Shown: piece after piece, positions 11,365 to 20,127 of the stretch | How positions within the stretch are numbered: the first letter of the stretch is position 1 | Layout of the letters: each line of letters starts with the position of its first letter | NCBI RefSeq assembly: GCF_003286085.1 | Contig: NW_020825294.1 | Coordinates: 16,179,844-16,243,843, forward strand | Direction of reading: 5' to 3' | DNA from: Drosophila persimilis | Taxonomy: Eukaryota; Arthropoda; Insecta; Diptera; Drosophilidae | Length of the DNA stretch: 64,000 bases | Notes under the pieces: model-generated | What the model was told of the DNA's origin: nothing | The model's input: the letters and a program-made list of their open reading frames with translations, nothing else | The model's database searches: none | Made by a program: the position numbers and the translations under genes

Positions 11365-11896
11365 TTAAGTGGAAGACGTCCTCGGATTCCATTAAGCCGT
11401 CAATTAGCACTTGGAGGTCACGTTGGCGTCTGTTTCTCGGAGCCAATCCAGATATTATCGGTCTTCTTACGAGTCCTGATTCCAGTTGGTCGATGTGTCG
11501 TAAGTTTCCATACTTAACCTTTATAAGTACGGCAAGCTCGGTACGTCTTCATGGTTTATTATGTCGAGGAATGTGGATACTGTTGATCCTGGAGACTTCC
11601 TCGCGTAGTTCTGTTTATCGATTGTATCCACTATGTCGTTTATGATGATTATGCCATCATCGATGCGTGTTACAGGTTCGAGATGGCTGGGCCGAGTTGG
11701 ACAGTGCGCGATGACACCTGTAATTGCTGCGCACAAGTTGTGTAGGGAAGTTTTTTACAGAATTTTGTTGTAAGAGTGGTAGCGCAGTTTCCGATAGCTG
11801 TAACATGGTTACCACCGTCGGCAATTTTTCGTCTTCGGTGAAGTTAATTGTGATGCCGTTGTGCTCAACAGGGTGATTACAGATTAATCTTACAGA

Positions 11897-11899
<3 letters not shown>

Positions 11900-11932
<33 letters not shown>
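11900..11932 (-). repeat. 33-bp poly(A) tract inside env remnant
   Basis: The + strand shows 33 consecutive T's, i.e. poly(A) in the sense orientation of the element. It splits the env remnant. Its length and orientation suggest template switching with a polyadenylated RNA during reverse transcription, or slippage in a shorter A-run; which one is not decidable here. Confidence 0.8.
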
Positions 11933-11934
<2 letters not shown>

Positions 11935-12264
11935 AAACTAGGTAAGGCTTAGGAAAGAATTCATTATTAAATAAAACTTTGATTTTAGCTTCCTCTATTA
12001 AATCAGTAATAGTTAAATTCGTAGAGTGTTCATTAATTATTCGTCTCAAATCGTGAGAGTCTAATACGGAAGGGTTAACAATTCCTATCTTTGCAAGTGT
12101 AACTGATAACATTAATGCTTTTAATTCTGAAATAATTATTCTGTTTCTTGAAAGTAATGTCTCATTTGCGATTGTAGGAATTGGTTTCTTAACTCTTCTG
12201 TATCCTCTATTATTGTTGTATATTGAATAGTGAAGAGGAATATGAACTCATTATGAACTGATGT

Positions 12265-15200
12265 CTATCTTAAATTGTCCTTGTGGACCACCCTTCCTTT
12301 TATTAGGACCGTTGTCCCCAAGTCTGCCTCGATTTTATTTTCGGTGTACAAAGGTGTCAGTTTGTTTCCTAATCGTTTGTTTGCTTTTACAAGGACTGTG
12401 TCACCTACTTGAAACTGTCTATCATGTCTTACTTCATTCAGTTTTTTCATTTGGAGTTGTTGTGCTTTATGAACTCTATTCCTGATTTCCACCTCAAGTT
12501 CAGGGGAGGACGAGTGAATTACATCGACCGGACGTTTCTTCGTTACGGAGTGAACTGTGTTATTGTATTCAATAGTTGCTTGAAGTATCGTTTCCACAGT
12601 ATTTGTAAGCTTCCTTTGGGCTGTTAAACATCTCGCAATGTCATTAAGGGTGCTATGGAATCTTTCGACTTGTCCATTGGAAGTACTATGAAGTGGTGGA
12701 GCATTTATAATTTGAATGTTATATTGGTTACTTAATAATGATTTTATTGTCTCGGACTTTATGGAAGGTTCGTTATCGCAATAGATCGTCTTGGTGTTCC
12801 GGTAAAAATTGAGAAGTTGTAAAATTGCTGATTGTATGTCAACTATTGTTCTTGAAGCGATGGGTTGGACAACTGCAAATTTTGAAAGCTTGTCTATGCA
12901 TGTGAGGAAATATTTTTTATCGGTTGAATATACGTCGATATGTAGCATTTCGCCCACATACGAGGGTATGGGTGTTTCCCCAAGTATTTGTTTTTGTGGG
13001 TGTCGGTTGTACTTGGCCGTTTGACAAATTTTGCAATTTGCAACAACCTCGTCTGCTAATTTGGTCATTTTCGGGAAAAAATAGTCTTGTAAAATTTGTT
13101 TTACATTCTCCTGTGCCGCCCTATGGACTCTATTGTGTTCTGTAATAACTATTTCTTTTTGTTCGTTCTTGTCCAAAATGTCATTTACTATATGTTTTGT
13201 GTATCGGAATATTGTTGTTGGAAATTTTTCTATTAATTTATGTTGAATGAATGCTAATATGGGTAATTCGCAGTGGATTGCATTTCCGACATCTTTTTTG
13301 ACAGCGTCACTTATTTTTTTAATTAACGAGTCCCTACTTGAGAAATATATTGTATGTCGGATCTTTTCACCGAACAAAATGGTTGTGCGATTTGAAGCTA
13401 CTTCATGTTCCTCTATTATAATGTGGTTTCGAAAACAGTTGATTGGTTTGTCTGTTGATTCTATAGTGTATGTAAGTGATATTTCGCTGTGTATTGTGGC
13501 CCTGTCTGACTGTGCATCATCTTCTAAGGTATGGATGTTGTGTCGTGATAGTGCGTCAGCGACGAAGTTTTCTTTTCCTGGCTTGTAGAAGATATTTGCA
13601 TTGTACTCGTCTATGAGAGCTTTCCAACCTCTTATTTTTGCGTTTGGGTTGCGATCAGAAACTGCAAACGTTAGAGGCTGATGGTCTGTAAAAATATTTA
13701 AATTTTTTACTCCGTATAGATAGTTTCTGAGGTTTTTCAAAGCCCAAACTATAGCGAGCAGCTCTCTTTCGTTTGTTGCAAAGTTAAGTTCCCTATCCTT
13801 TAGTGTCCTTGATATCATGGTAATTGGCTTCCCGTCTTGTGATAAGACGGCTCCCAGACCGAAGGACGAAGCATCTGTTGTTAGGTCAAATGCTTTCTTA
13901 TAGTCAGGATAGAGTAACATTACGCTTTCGGATGCCAGAATCTCTTTTAGTTTATTGAATGCCGCGCACTGACTTTCGTCTAATTTGACTGGTATTTTCT
14001 TTGACTGTCCGGCGCTTACCTTGCCATTTTCGCCCTTAAGGATGTCACTTATGGGTTTAGCTATGGATGCAAAGTCTTTAATAAAACATCTATAGTAACT
14101 TGCAAGTCCAAGGAATGATCTGACGTTGAACAAAGTGGTTGGTCGTTCGTTGAGACGACAAATCCTAAGTATTCGACATTCTCCTTGAAAAAGTGCGATT
14201 TTTCGCGCGAAACTCTCATATTGGCATCGTACAGTTTGTCTAAGACCCATGCGATATGCTTGAAATGGCTTTCCATGTTGTCGGAAAAAATGATTACATC
14301 ATCGACATAAACATAGCAAGTTTTCCCAATTTGCTCTCTGAGCACGTCGTCAATGGCCCTCTGAAAAATACTAGGTGCATTTTTCAAGCCAAAGGGGAGT
14401 CTACAGAACTCATACTTCCCATTTGCTACGGAGAAAGCTGTTTTTTCTCTATCTTTTTCTGCAAGTAAAATCTGATGGAATCCAGATTTAAGATCTAGGG
14501 TTGTAAAGTATTTAGCTGTACCCAAGTTGGATAATATAGAAACTATATTGGGAATGGGATATTTGTCATCTGTTGTTTTTAAATTTAGTTTCCTGAAATC
14601 TATGACCAAACGTTTTTTTTTTATTTCCCTGTTCATCGGTAGCTTTTTTGTCTACAACCCAAACGGGGTTGTTGTATGGTGACCGAGACGGTCGTATTAT
14701 ACCACCTTTCAACAAGTCTTGAGTTTCTGCATTTACGAATTCTGAAACGCCCATTGGATATGGGTACAATTTTGAATATATGGGATCTTCATTTTCTGTT
14801 CGGATAGTGCCAATGATATTTGTATTATATGGGAGTGCTTCATTTGGGTCTGCGAAAACCCCTGTTCGGTTTCCTAACATCAGCTGAAACTTTTGGGATA
14901 TAGTCTCAGGGACCTGTATTTCCTCGACATTTGTGAAATTTATGTTTGCACATTTTAAAAATTGGATTGCTTCGGAACCGAAGTTTGTTATTAATTTCTT
15001 ATTCTTTAAGTCCAGTAGAACGTCACTCTGTTTTAATAGGTCAAGTCCAATTATACCGTCAAATGTCGTGAGGTTTGGTAGTAAAAAAATGTTGAGTTGG
15101 TATTGAAAAGGTGCATTATACATTTTTTGTCTATGCCACTATAGCCATGGATTGACTTCACTCGGAAGGGTTTATTTACTAGGGCAATATGTTTTAGTTC

Positions 15201-15311
15201 TTTTAATGGTTTTATGTAGTTTTTGGAAGCTCCTGTATCTATGAGTAATTTGATTGTTCTCCCTGCTACTGTCCTTTCTATGAACGGAAGCAAGGAGTTA
15301 TGTCTAAAAAA
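12265..15311 (-). pseudogene. pol, distal copy (protease-RT-RNase H-integrase), multiply frameshifted
   Basis: This is the complete-length copy of pol. From the duplicated slippery site near 15305-15311 it reads protease (LIDTGAS), then RT with LPFGLKNAPSIFQRAI and YVDD (14298-14309), the connection and RNase H (TDASSFGLGAVL, TDHQPL, NFVADALS), and integrase with an HHCC finger (CKICQ), DDE residues in LHIDVY, IYCDNEPS and NGQVERFHS, and a C-terminal domain ending near VHKDNLR at 12265. Three frame breaks are visible: near 15124 in protease, near 14615 at an A-run just before RT, and near 14150 after GFVVS, where part of the RT-connection also appears missing. RNase H plus integrase (12265-14250) remain open for 661 codons. 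Confidence 0.9.
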
Positions 15312-15353
15312 TTAATCTGGTCATAATCTGAAAGGTCGTTTTCTAAGCCATCA
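12611..15353 (-). repeat. Tandem duplication inside the LTR element, copy 1
   Basis: A 2,743-bp segment nearly identical to 15357-18099 at a constant offset of 2746. It covers the tail of gag, protease, RT, RNase H and most of integrase. The two copies are separated by 3 bp (TCA). Confidence 0.97.
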
Positions 15354-15356
15354 TCA

Positions 15357-18057
15357 TTCCTTTGGGCTGTTAAACATCTCGCAATGTCATTAAGGGTGCT
15401 ATGGAATCTTTCGACTTGTCCATTGGAAGTACTATGAAGTGGTGGAGCATTTATAATTTGAATGTTATATTGGTTACTTAATAATGATTTTATTGTCTCG
15501 GACTTTATGGAAGGTTCGTTATCGCAATAGATCGTCTTGGTGTTCCGGTAAAAATTGAGAAGTTGTAAAATTGCTGATTGTATGTCAACTATTGTTCTTG
15601 AAGCGATGGGTTGGACAACTGCAAATTTTGAAAGCTTGTCTATGCATGTGAGGAAATATTTTTTATCGGTTGAATATACGTCGATATGTAGCATTTCGCC
15701 CACATACGAGGGTATGGGTGTTTCCCCAAGTATTTGTTTTTGTGGGTGTCGGTTGTACTTGGCCGTTTGACAAATTTTGCAATTTGCAACAACCTCGTCT
15801 GCTAATTTGGTCATTTTCGGGAAAAAATAGTCTTGTAAAATTTGTTTTACATTCTCCTGTGCCGCCCTATGGACTCTATTGTGTTCTGTAATAACTATTT
15901 CTTTTTGTTCGTTCTTGTCCAAAATGTCATTTACTATATGTTTTGTGTATCGGAATATTGTTGTTGGAAATTTTTCTATTAATTTATGTTGAATGAATGC
16001 TAATATGGGTAATTCGCAGTGGATTGCATTTCCGACATCTTTTTTGACAGCGTCACTTATTTTTTTAATTAACGAGTCCCTACTTGAGAAATATATTGTA
16101 TGTCGGATCTTTTCACCGAACAAAATGGTTGTGCGATTTGAAGCTACTTCATGTTCCTCTATTATAATGTGGTTTCGAAAACAGTTGATTGGTTTGTCTG
16201 TTGATTCTATAGTGTATGTAAGTGATATTTCGCTGTGTATTGTGGCCCTGTCTGACTGTGCATCATCTTCTAAGGTATGGATGTTGTGTCGTGATAGTGC
16301 GTCAGCGACGAAGTTTTCTTTTCCTGGCTTGTAGAAGATATTTGCATTGTACTCGTCTATGAGAGCTTTCCAACCTCTTATTTTTGCGTTTGGGTTGCGA
16401 TCAGAAACTGCAAACGTTAGAGGCTGATGGTCTGTAAAAATATTTAAATTTTTTACTCCGTATAGATAGTTTCTGAGGTTTTTCAAAGCCCAAACTATAG
16501 CGAGCAGCTCTCTTTCGTTTGTTGCAAAGTTAAGTTCCCTATCCTTTAGTGTCCTTGATATCATGGTAATTGGCTTCCCGTCTTGTGATAAGACGGCTCC
16601 CAGACCGAAGGACGAAGCATCTGTTGTTAGGTCAAATGCTTTCTTATAGTCAGGATAGAGTAACATTACGCTTTCGGATGCCAGAATCTCTTTTAGTTTA
16701 TTGAATGCCGCGCACTGACTTTCGTCTAATTTGACTGGTATTTTCTTTGACTGTCCGGCGCTTACCTTGCCATTTTCGCCCTTAAGGATGTCACTTATGG
16801 GTTTAGCTATGGATGCAAAGTCTTTAATAAAACATCTATAGTAACTTGCAAGTCCAAGGAATGATCTGACGTTGAACAAAGTGGTTGGTCGTTCGTTGAG
16901 ACGACAAATCCTAAGTATTCGACATTCTCCTTGAAAAAGTGCGATTTTTCGCGCGAAACTCTCATATTGGCATCGTACAGTTTGTCTAAGACCCATGCGA
17001 TATGCTTGAAATGGCTTTCCATGTTTTCGGAAAAAATGATTACATCATCGACATAAACATAGCAAGTTTTCCCAATTTGCTCTCTGAGCACGTCGTCAAT
17101 GGCCCTCTGAAAAATACTAGGTGCATTTTTCAAGCCAAAGGGGAGTCTACAGAACTCATACTTCCCATTTGCTACGGAGAAAGCTGTTTTTTCTCTATCT
17201 TTTTCTGCAAGTAAAATCTGATGGAATCCAGATTTAAGATCTAGGGTTGTAAAGTATTTAGCTGTACCCAAGTTGGATAATATAGAAACTATATTGGGAA
17301 TGGGATATTTGTCATCTGTTGTTTTTAAATTTAGTTTCCTGAAATCTATGACCAAACGTTTTTTTTTTATTTCCCTGTTCATCGGTAGCTTTTTTGTCTA
17401 CAACCCAAACGGGGTTGTTGTATGGTGACCGAGACGGTCGTATTATACCACCTTTCAACAAGTCTTGAGTTTCTGCATTTACGAATTCTGAAACGCCCAT
17501 TGGATATGGGTACAATTTTGAATATATGGGATCTTCATTTTCTGTTCGGATAGTGCCAATGATATTTGTATTATATGGGAGTGCTTCATTTGGGTCTGCG
17601 AAAACCCCTGTTCGGTTTCCTAACATCAGCTGAAACTTTTGGGATATAGTCTCAGGGACCTGTATTTCCTCGACATTTGTGAAATTTATGTTTGCACATT
17701 TTAAAAATTGGATTGCTTCGGAACCGAAGTTTGTTATTAATTTCTTATTCTTTAAGTCCAGTAGAACGTCACTCTGTTTTAATAGGTCAAGTCCAATTAT
17801 ACCGTCAAATGTCGTGAGGTTTGGTAGTAAAAAAATGTTGAGTTGGTATTGAAAAGGTGCATTATACATTTTTTGTCTATGCCACTATAGCCATGGATTG
17901 ACTTCACTCGGAAGGGTTTATTTACTAGGGCAATATGTTTTAGTTCTTTTAATGGTTTTATGTAGTTTTTGGAAGCTCCTGTATCTATGAGTAATTTGAT
18001 TGTTCTCCCTGCTACTGTCCTTTCTATGAACGGAAGCAAGGAGTTATGTCTAAAAAA
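15357..18057 (-). pseudogene. pol, proximal copy, truncated in integrase by the tandem duplication
   Basis: Joined to gag by the -1 slippery site, this copy has protease (active-site GAT-ACA-GGA at 17977-17985), RT (YVDD at 17044-17055), RNase H and integrase through the DDE glutamate. It then ends at the duplication junction near 15357, losing the integrase C-terminal domain. The same frame breaks are found at positions 2746 bp downstream of those in the distal copy (about 17870, 17361 and 16896). Past the junction the integrase frame continues into a second copy of the last Gag codons and stops at 15278. In the 2.7 kb compared by eye, I noticed one difference between the two copies: G at 14280 versus T at 17026. 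Confidence 0.9.
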
Positions 18058-19364
18058 TTAATCTGGTCATAATCTGAAAGGTCGTTTTCTAAGCCATCAA
18101 CTTCGGCGTTTGCTATAGTTTGGTAATCCTGTTCTTCCTGATCGAGTAGGGTATCTTCTGCTTCTACGTGGTTAATTCTTTGTTGTTTCGGTCCCGTAAA
18201 ACGTGCGCTACTATTGTTCGGTCGCTTGTTTGTTTGTCCCTGGTTGTTGTAGTCCGATTGGTTGTTTTGTTGCTGACTTTGCCACTGGTTTTGTCTCTGA
18301 GGCGCGCTATTTTGTTGATACTGAGTAGTCTGCCTAAAACGTGAGGATGTGTCCACGTCCATTGGTTGGACCTGTTCTGATTTTGGTAAAAATTCTTGTT
18401 TCCTATACTGTGGGAGTTTCCCTAGTTGTCTTTGCCTTGTGTCCGTCATTAAATTCTCTCTGCCATGCTGTCTTTGTTCAGTTCTCTGAGCTTTTTCTTC
18501 TATGCTACGGGCGTAGCTTGAAGCGAACATATATCGATCATGATTAGCCTCAACTTCTTGAGCCAATGCCAAAGCAGAGGGTAGATCTTTTGGTCTTGCC
18601 GAGAATAGAACATCACTTAAAGTCTTCTTGGTTCCTGAGATGAACACTCGTAGAGCGTCCGCTCTGTATTTCTCATTCAATGAAGAAGCTACAGTGGTTT
18701 CGTTAGTCATAATTGTTTTGTTTATAAGGAGGGTCAGTTTCTTTTCTACTTCGTCATAGTACTGTAATAATGTCAAATTTCCCTGCCGGAGCGTTGACAT
18801 CTCTTGTTCAATTAAGTATATTGGTCGTTTGTCTGCGTACGTAAAGTCCAGTCGATCTATAATGGCTTTAAAATTAAGGGGAGTGTCGAAAGAAGAGAGT
18901 ACCATATCAGCTGAGTTCTTAACTTTGTTTCTCAGTATTCCTAAAGCTTGATAATGTTTTGAGCTACCGTCAAATTTCTCATAAACTTTGTATGCGGTAT
19001 GCGCAGCCTTCCTCCATGAGACATAGGTTTCATTCTTTCCCTCAAAGTCGGGCAGGGATTTCATAATATCAAGAGTCTCATTACAGACAACGTCTGTTCT
19101 TATCTCTGCATCCTTGTACGCCACCACTTGAGGAGCGTTAATTTGTACACTATTTAAGCTCTCCTGAATACCCTTTAGTTTTGAAGTGAAGCTCTGTTCC
19201 TGTACGGCTAGTGCGCTTGAAACCGCGGCCTCTATCATGAGTCTGAGCTGCTCGTTTGATATATTCATTTCTAAATTTATGTTCTCTATTACGTCTTCCT
19301 GATAATTTGTTCCTTTTAGTTTCTGAAATTCTTTTACCAAATCTTGTACTTCCTTATCACTCAT
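18024..19364 (-). CDS. gag: Gag polyprotein of the errantivirus-like element
   Basis: An uninterrupted frame of 446 codons at the gag position, the first ORF after the primer site and leader. The ATG at 19362-19364 begins MSDKEVQDLV. The N-terminal 70 residues are charged and helical. Residues roughly 90-290 form the capsid-like part (DFEGKNETYVSWRK, then a long Leu-rich helical region with YADKRPIYLIEQEM). The C-terminal part is Gln/Asn/Arg-rich and has no CCHC zinc knuckle, as in gypsy-type errantivirus Gags. The last codons overlap protease and contain a -1 slippery heptamer. This is the only intact protein frame of the element. Capsid assignment is by position and composition; sequence similarity was not tested. 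Confidence 0.82.
   Translation of the reverse strand: MSDKEVQDLVKEFQKLKGTNYQEDVIENINLEMNISNEQLRLMIEAAVSSALAVQEQSFTSKLKGIQESLNSVQINAPQVVAYKDAEIRTDVVCNETLDIMKSLPDFEGKNETYVSWRKAAHTAYKVYEKFDGSSKHYQALGILRNKVKNSADMVLSSFDTPLNFKAIIDRLDFTYADKRPIYLIEQEMSTLRQGNLTLLQYYDEVEKKLTLLINKTIMTNETTVASSLNEKYRADALRVFISGTKKTLSDVLFSARPKDLPSALALAQEVEANHDRYMFASSYARSIEEKAQRTEQRQHGRENLMTDTRQRQLGKLPQYRKQEFLPKSEQVQPMDVDTSSRFRQTTQYQQNSAPQRQNQWQSQQQNNQSDYNNQGQTNKRPNNSSARFTGPKQQRINHVEAEDTLLDQEEQDYQTIANAEVDGLENDLSDYDQINFLDITPCFRS
18051..18057 (-). promoter_or_regulatory. -1 ribosomal frameshift site U UUU UUA (gag-pol)
   Basis: In the gag frame the codons are AAT TTT TTA, giving the canonical heptamer T TTT TTA at 18057-18051. 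Slipping -1 here reads directly into the protease frame, which is offset by -1 from gag. The gag frame stops 27 bp further on, at 18024. A second copy lies at 15305-15311 because of the duplication. A downstream pseudoknot or stem was not established. Confidence 0.75.
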
Positions 19365-19869
19365 AACCTAAACAAAAAATGCACCTGTTTTTATTTATTT
19401 CACTCTCAATCAACTTGCAAGACTAAATTGTGTTTTATGTGGGGTTTTGAGTTTTTTTTTTTTTTAATGAACACTCTACTCACATGTTCTTTGTCATAAA
19501 CTATGTTAGTATAGCTGCTTCTTGATGTCTTCTTGTTGGTAGGTGTATGGTGGTGTATGGTGTACGGTTTATGGTGTATAGTGTACAATTTATGGTGTAT
19601 GGTAGTATGGTGTCTTCCTTGTCTTCCAGATGCTGCTGGATTTATACTATGTTAGTATAGCTGCTTCTTGATGTCTTCTTGTTGGTAGGTGTATGGTGGT
19701 GTATGGTGTACGGTTTATGGTGTATGGTGTACAATTTATGGTGTATGGTAGTATGGTGTCTTCTTTGTCTTCCAGATGCTGCTGGATCTGTTTTTTTTTT
19801 TATGTTCAATTGCGTGTATTGGTTTTTTATTTTTTCCGCTGGTTCAGGTTTTGCCGTGGGTTCGAATTA
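19365..19869 (-). other. 5' leader of the LTR element
   Basis: Non-coding region between primer site and gag. It is poor in C on the + strand and dominated by a tandemly repeated 146-bp unit (19501-19787). No credible ORF is seen. Packaging or insulator functions known from other errantivirus leaders cannot be claimed here; I found no Su(Hw)-like TGCATA clusters. Confidence 0.7.
19501..19787 (-). repeat. Two tandem 146-bp repeats in the leader
   Basis: CTATGTTAGTATAGCTGC begins at 19501 and again at 19647, and the copies stay aligned through CTTCCAGATGCTGCTGGAT. Inside each copy there is a lower-level repetition of GTGTATGGTGTAYGGTTTATG words. Only a few substitutions separate the copies. 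Confidence 0.93.
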
Positions 19870-19880
19870 GTTGGGCGCCA
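19856..19880 (-). promoter_or_regulatory. Primer binding site for tRNA-Lys with extended tRNA complementarity
   Basis: On the - strand the LTR end AATT is followed by TGGCGCCCAAC (19880-19870), complementary to the 3' 11 nt of tRNA-Lys(CTT), the primer type of gypsy-like errantiviruses. After 4 nt, 19865-19856 reads TCGAACCCAC on the - strand, which is complementary to the tRNA's T-arm segment GTGGGTTCGA. The tRNA sequence is from general knowledge. The first T overlaps the LTR end, as is usual in this group. Confidence 0.85.
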
Positions 19881-20123
19881 ATTTTAATTTTATTTCTTTC
19901 AATTTTTATTTTATTTTATTCGGATTGAGATAGGCGTGGCGACGGCCGACGCGGTTTATTTCTCCCCCCGAACTCCACTACTGCTTACAAGTAAGTTCCC
20001 AACGCTCCCGACGCTCACTGCTCGTTCTGCAACATTGTTGCGTATCCAAAACTCCGGTGTCGCTGGGCAACATCCCCTGTATAACGGCGGATCTTGTTTT
20101 TATATATATTTTTTTTTTTAACT
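19880..20123 (-). repeat. 5' LTR (244 bp)
   Basis: Starts AGTTA at 20123 and ends AATT at 19880 on the - strand. It contains the 55 bp missing from the other LTR. A TATATATA box lies about 15-25 bp from the start, and overlapping AATAAA motifs lie near 19905-19920. The pair of LTRs is not identical, which implies age or post-insertion damage. Confidence 0.92.
20097..20108 (-). promoter_or_regulatory. TATA-like box in the 5' LTR
   Basis: The - strand reads ATATATATAAAA close to the LTR start, in the U3 position for a promoter. The surrounding A/T homopolymer makes the exact element uncertain. Confidence 0.4.
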
Positions 20124-20127
20124 TACA
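20124..20127. repeat. Target-site duplication TACA, right copy
   Basis: TACA adjoins the right LTR and is followed by TCTCTCCGCTGG, the remainder of the D-type monomer broken at 11155. It pairs with the copy at 11156-11159. Confidence 0.93.

Larger units (their letters stand above)
11324..12235 (-). pseudogene. env remnant (errantivirus envelope), frameshifted and internally shortened
   Basis: Between the end of pol and the 3' LTR, an envelope-like reading can be followed only in pieces. The first piece (to about 11933) has the helical, Ile/Leu/Asn-rich character of errantivirus env, with a motif around NPSVLDSHD. It runs into a 33-bp poly(A) tract that would encode a lysine run, then continues as a shorter ectodomain-like piece to a stop at 11657. 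A second frame (11521-11736) carries an Ile/Asp-rich piece. The last 40 or so codons are in another open stretch that passes through the polypurine tract and ends at a TAA inside the LTR (11324-11326). The space left, about 300 codons, is shorter than a usual env of roughly 450-500. Identification is by position and family resemblance. No functional envelope can be made from it. Confidence 0.6.
15357..18099 (-). repeat. Tandem duplication inside the LTR element, copy 2
   Basis: Second copy of the 2,743-bp segment. Left-end sequence TTCCTTTGGGCTG (15357) equals 12611; right-end CTAAGCCATCA (ending 18099) equals that ending at 15353. Outside these points the sequences diverge at once, so the junctions are sharp. 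Confidence 0.97.
11160..20123 (-). mobile_element. Degenerate errantivirus-like (17.6/297/gypsy) LTR retrotransposon
   Basis: An 8,964-bp element with two LTRs that begin AGTTA and end AATT, a 4-bp TACA duplication, a tRNA-Lys-type primer site, a polypurine tract, and the order gag, pol (protease, RT, RNase H, integrase), env. This organisation and the LTR termini match insect errantiviruses of the Ty3/gypsy group. It is dead as it stands. The LTRs differ by a 55-bp indel, pol is frameshifted several times and partly duplicated in tandem, and env is shortened and carries a long poly(A). It interrupts the satellite once; no second copy appears in the window. Confidence 0.93.

Noticed and set aside
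12809..13588. Small + strand frames opposite pol (also repeated at +2746)
   Set aside because: They are antisense to RNase H/integrase coding sequence, show no start context or family resemblance, and are duplicated only because pol is.
19856..19880. Partial tRNA-Lys gene on the + strand
   Set aside because: Only T-arm and acceptor-end segments are present, 7 nt of the T arm are replaced by 4 nt, and there is no anticodon or D arm. It is the complement of the primer site region.
19679..19887. + strand frames rich in W/Y/V in the leader repeats
   Set aside because: They are translations of the GTGTATGG word repeats, antisense to the element, with no independent support.
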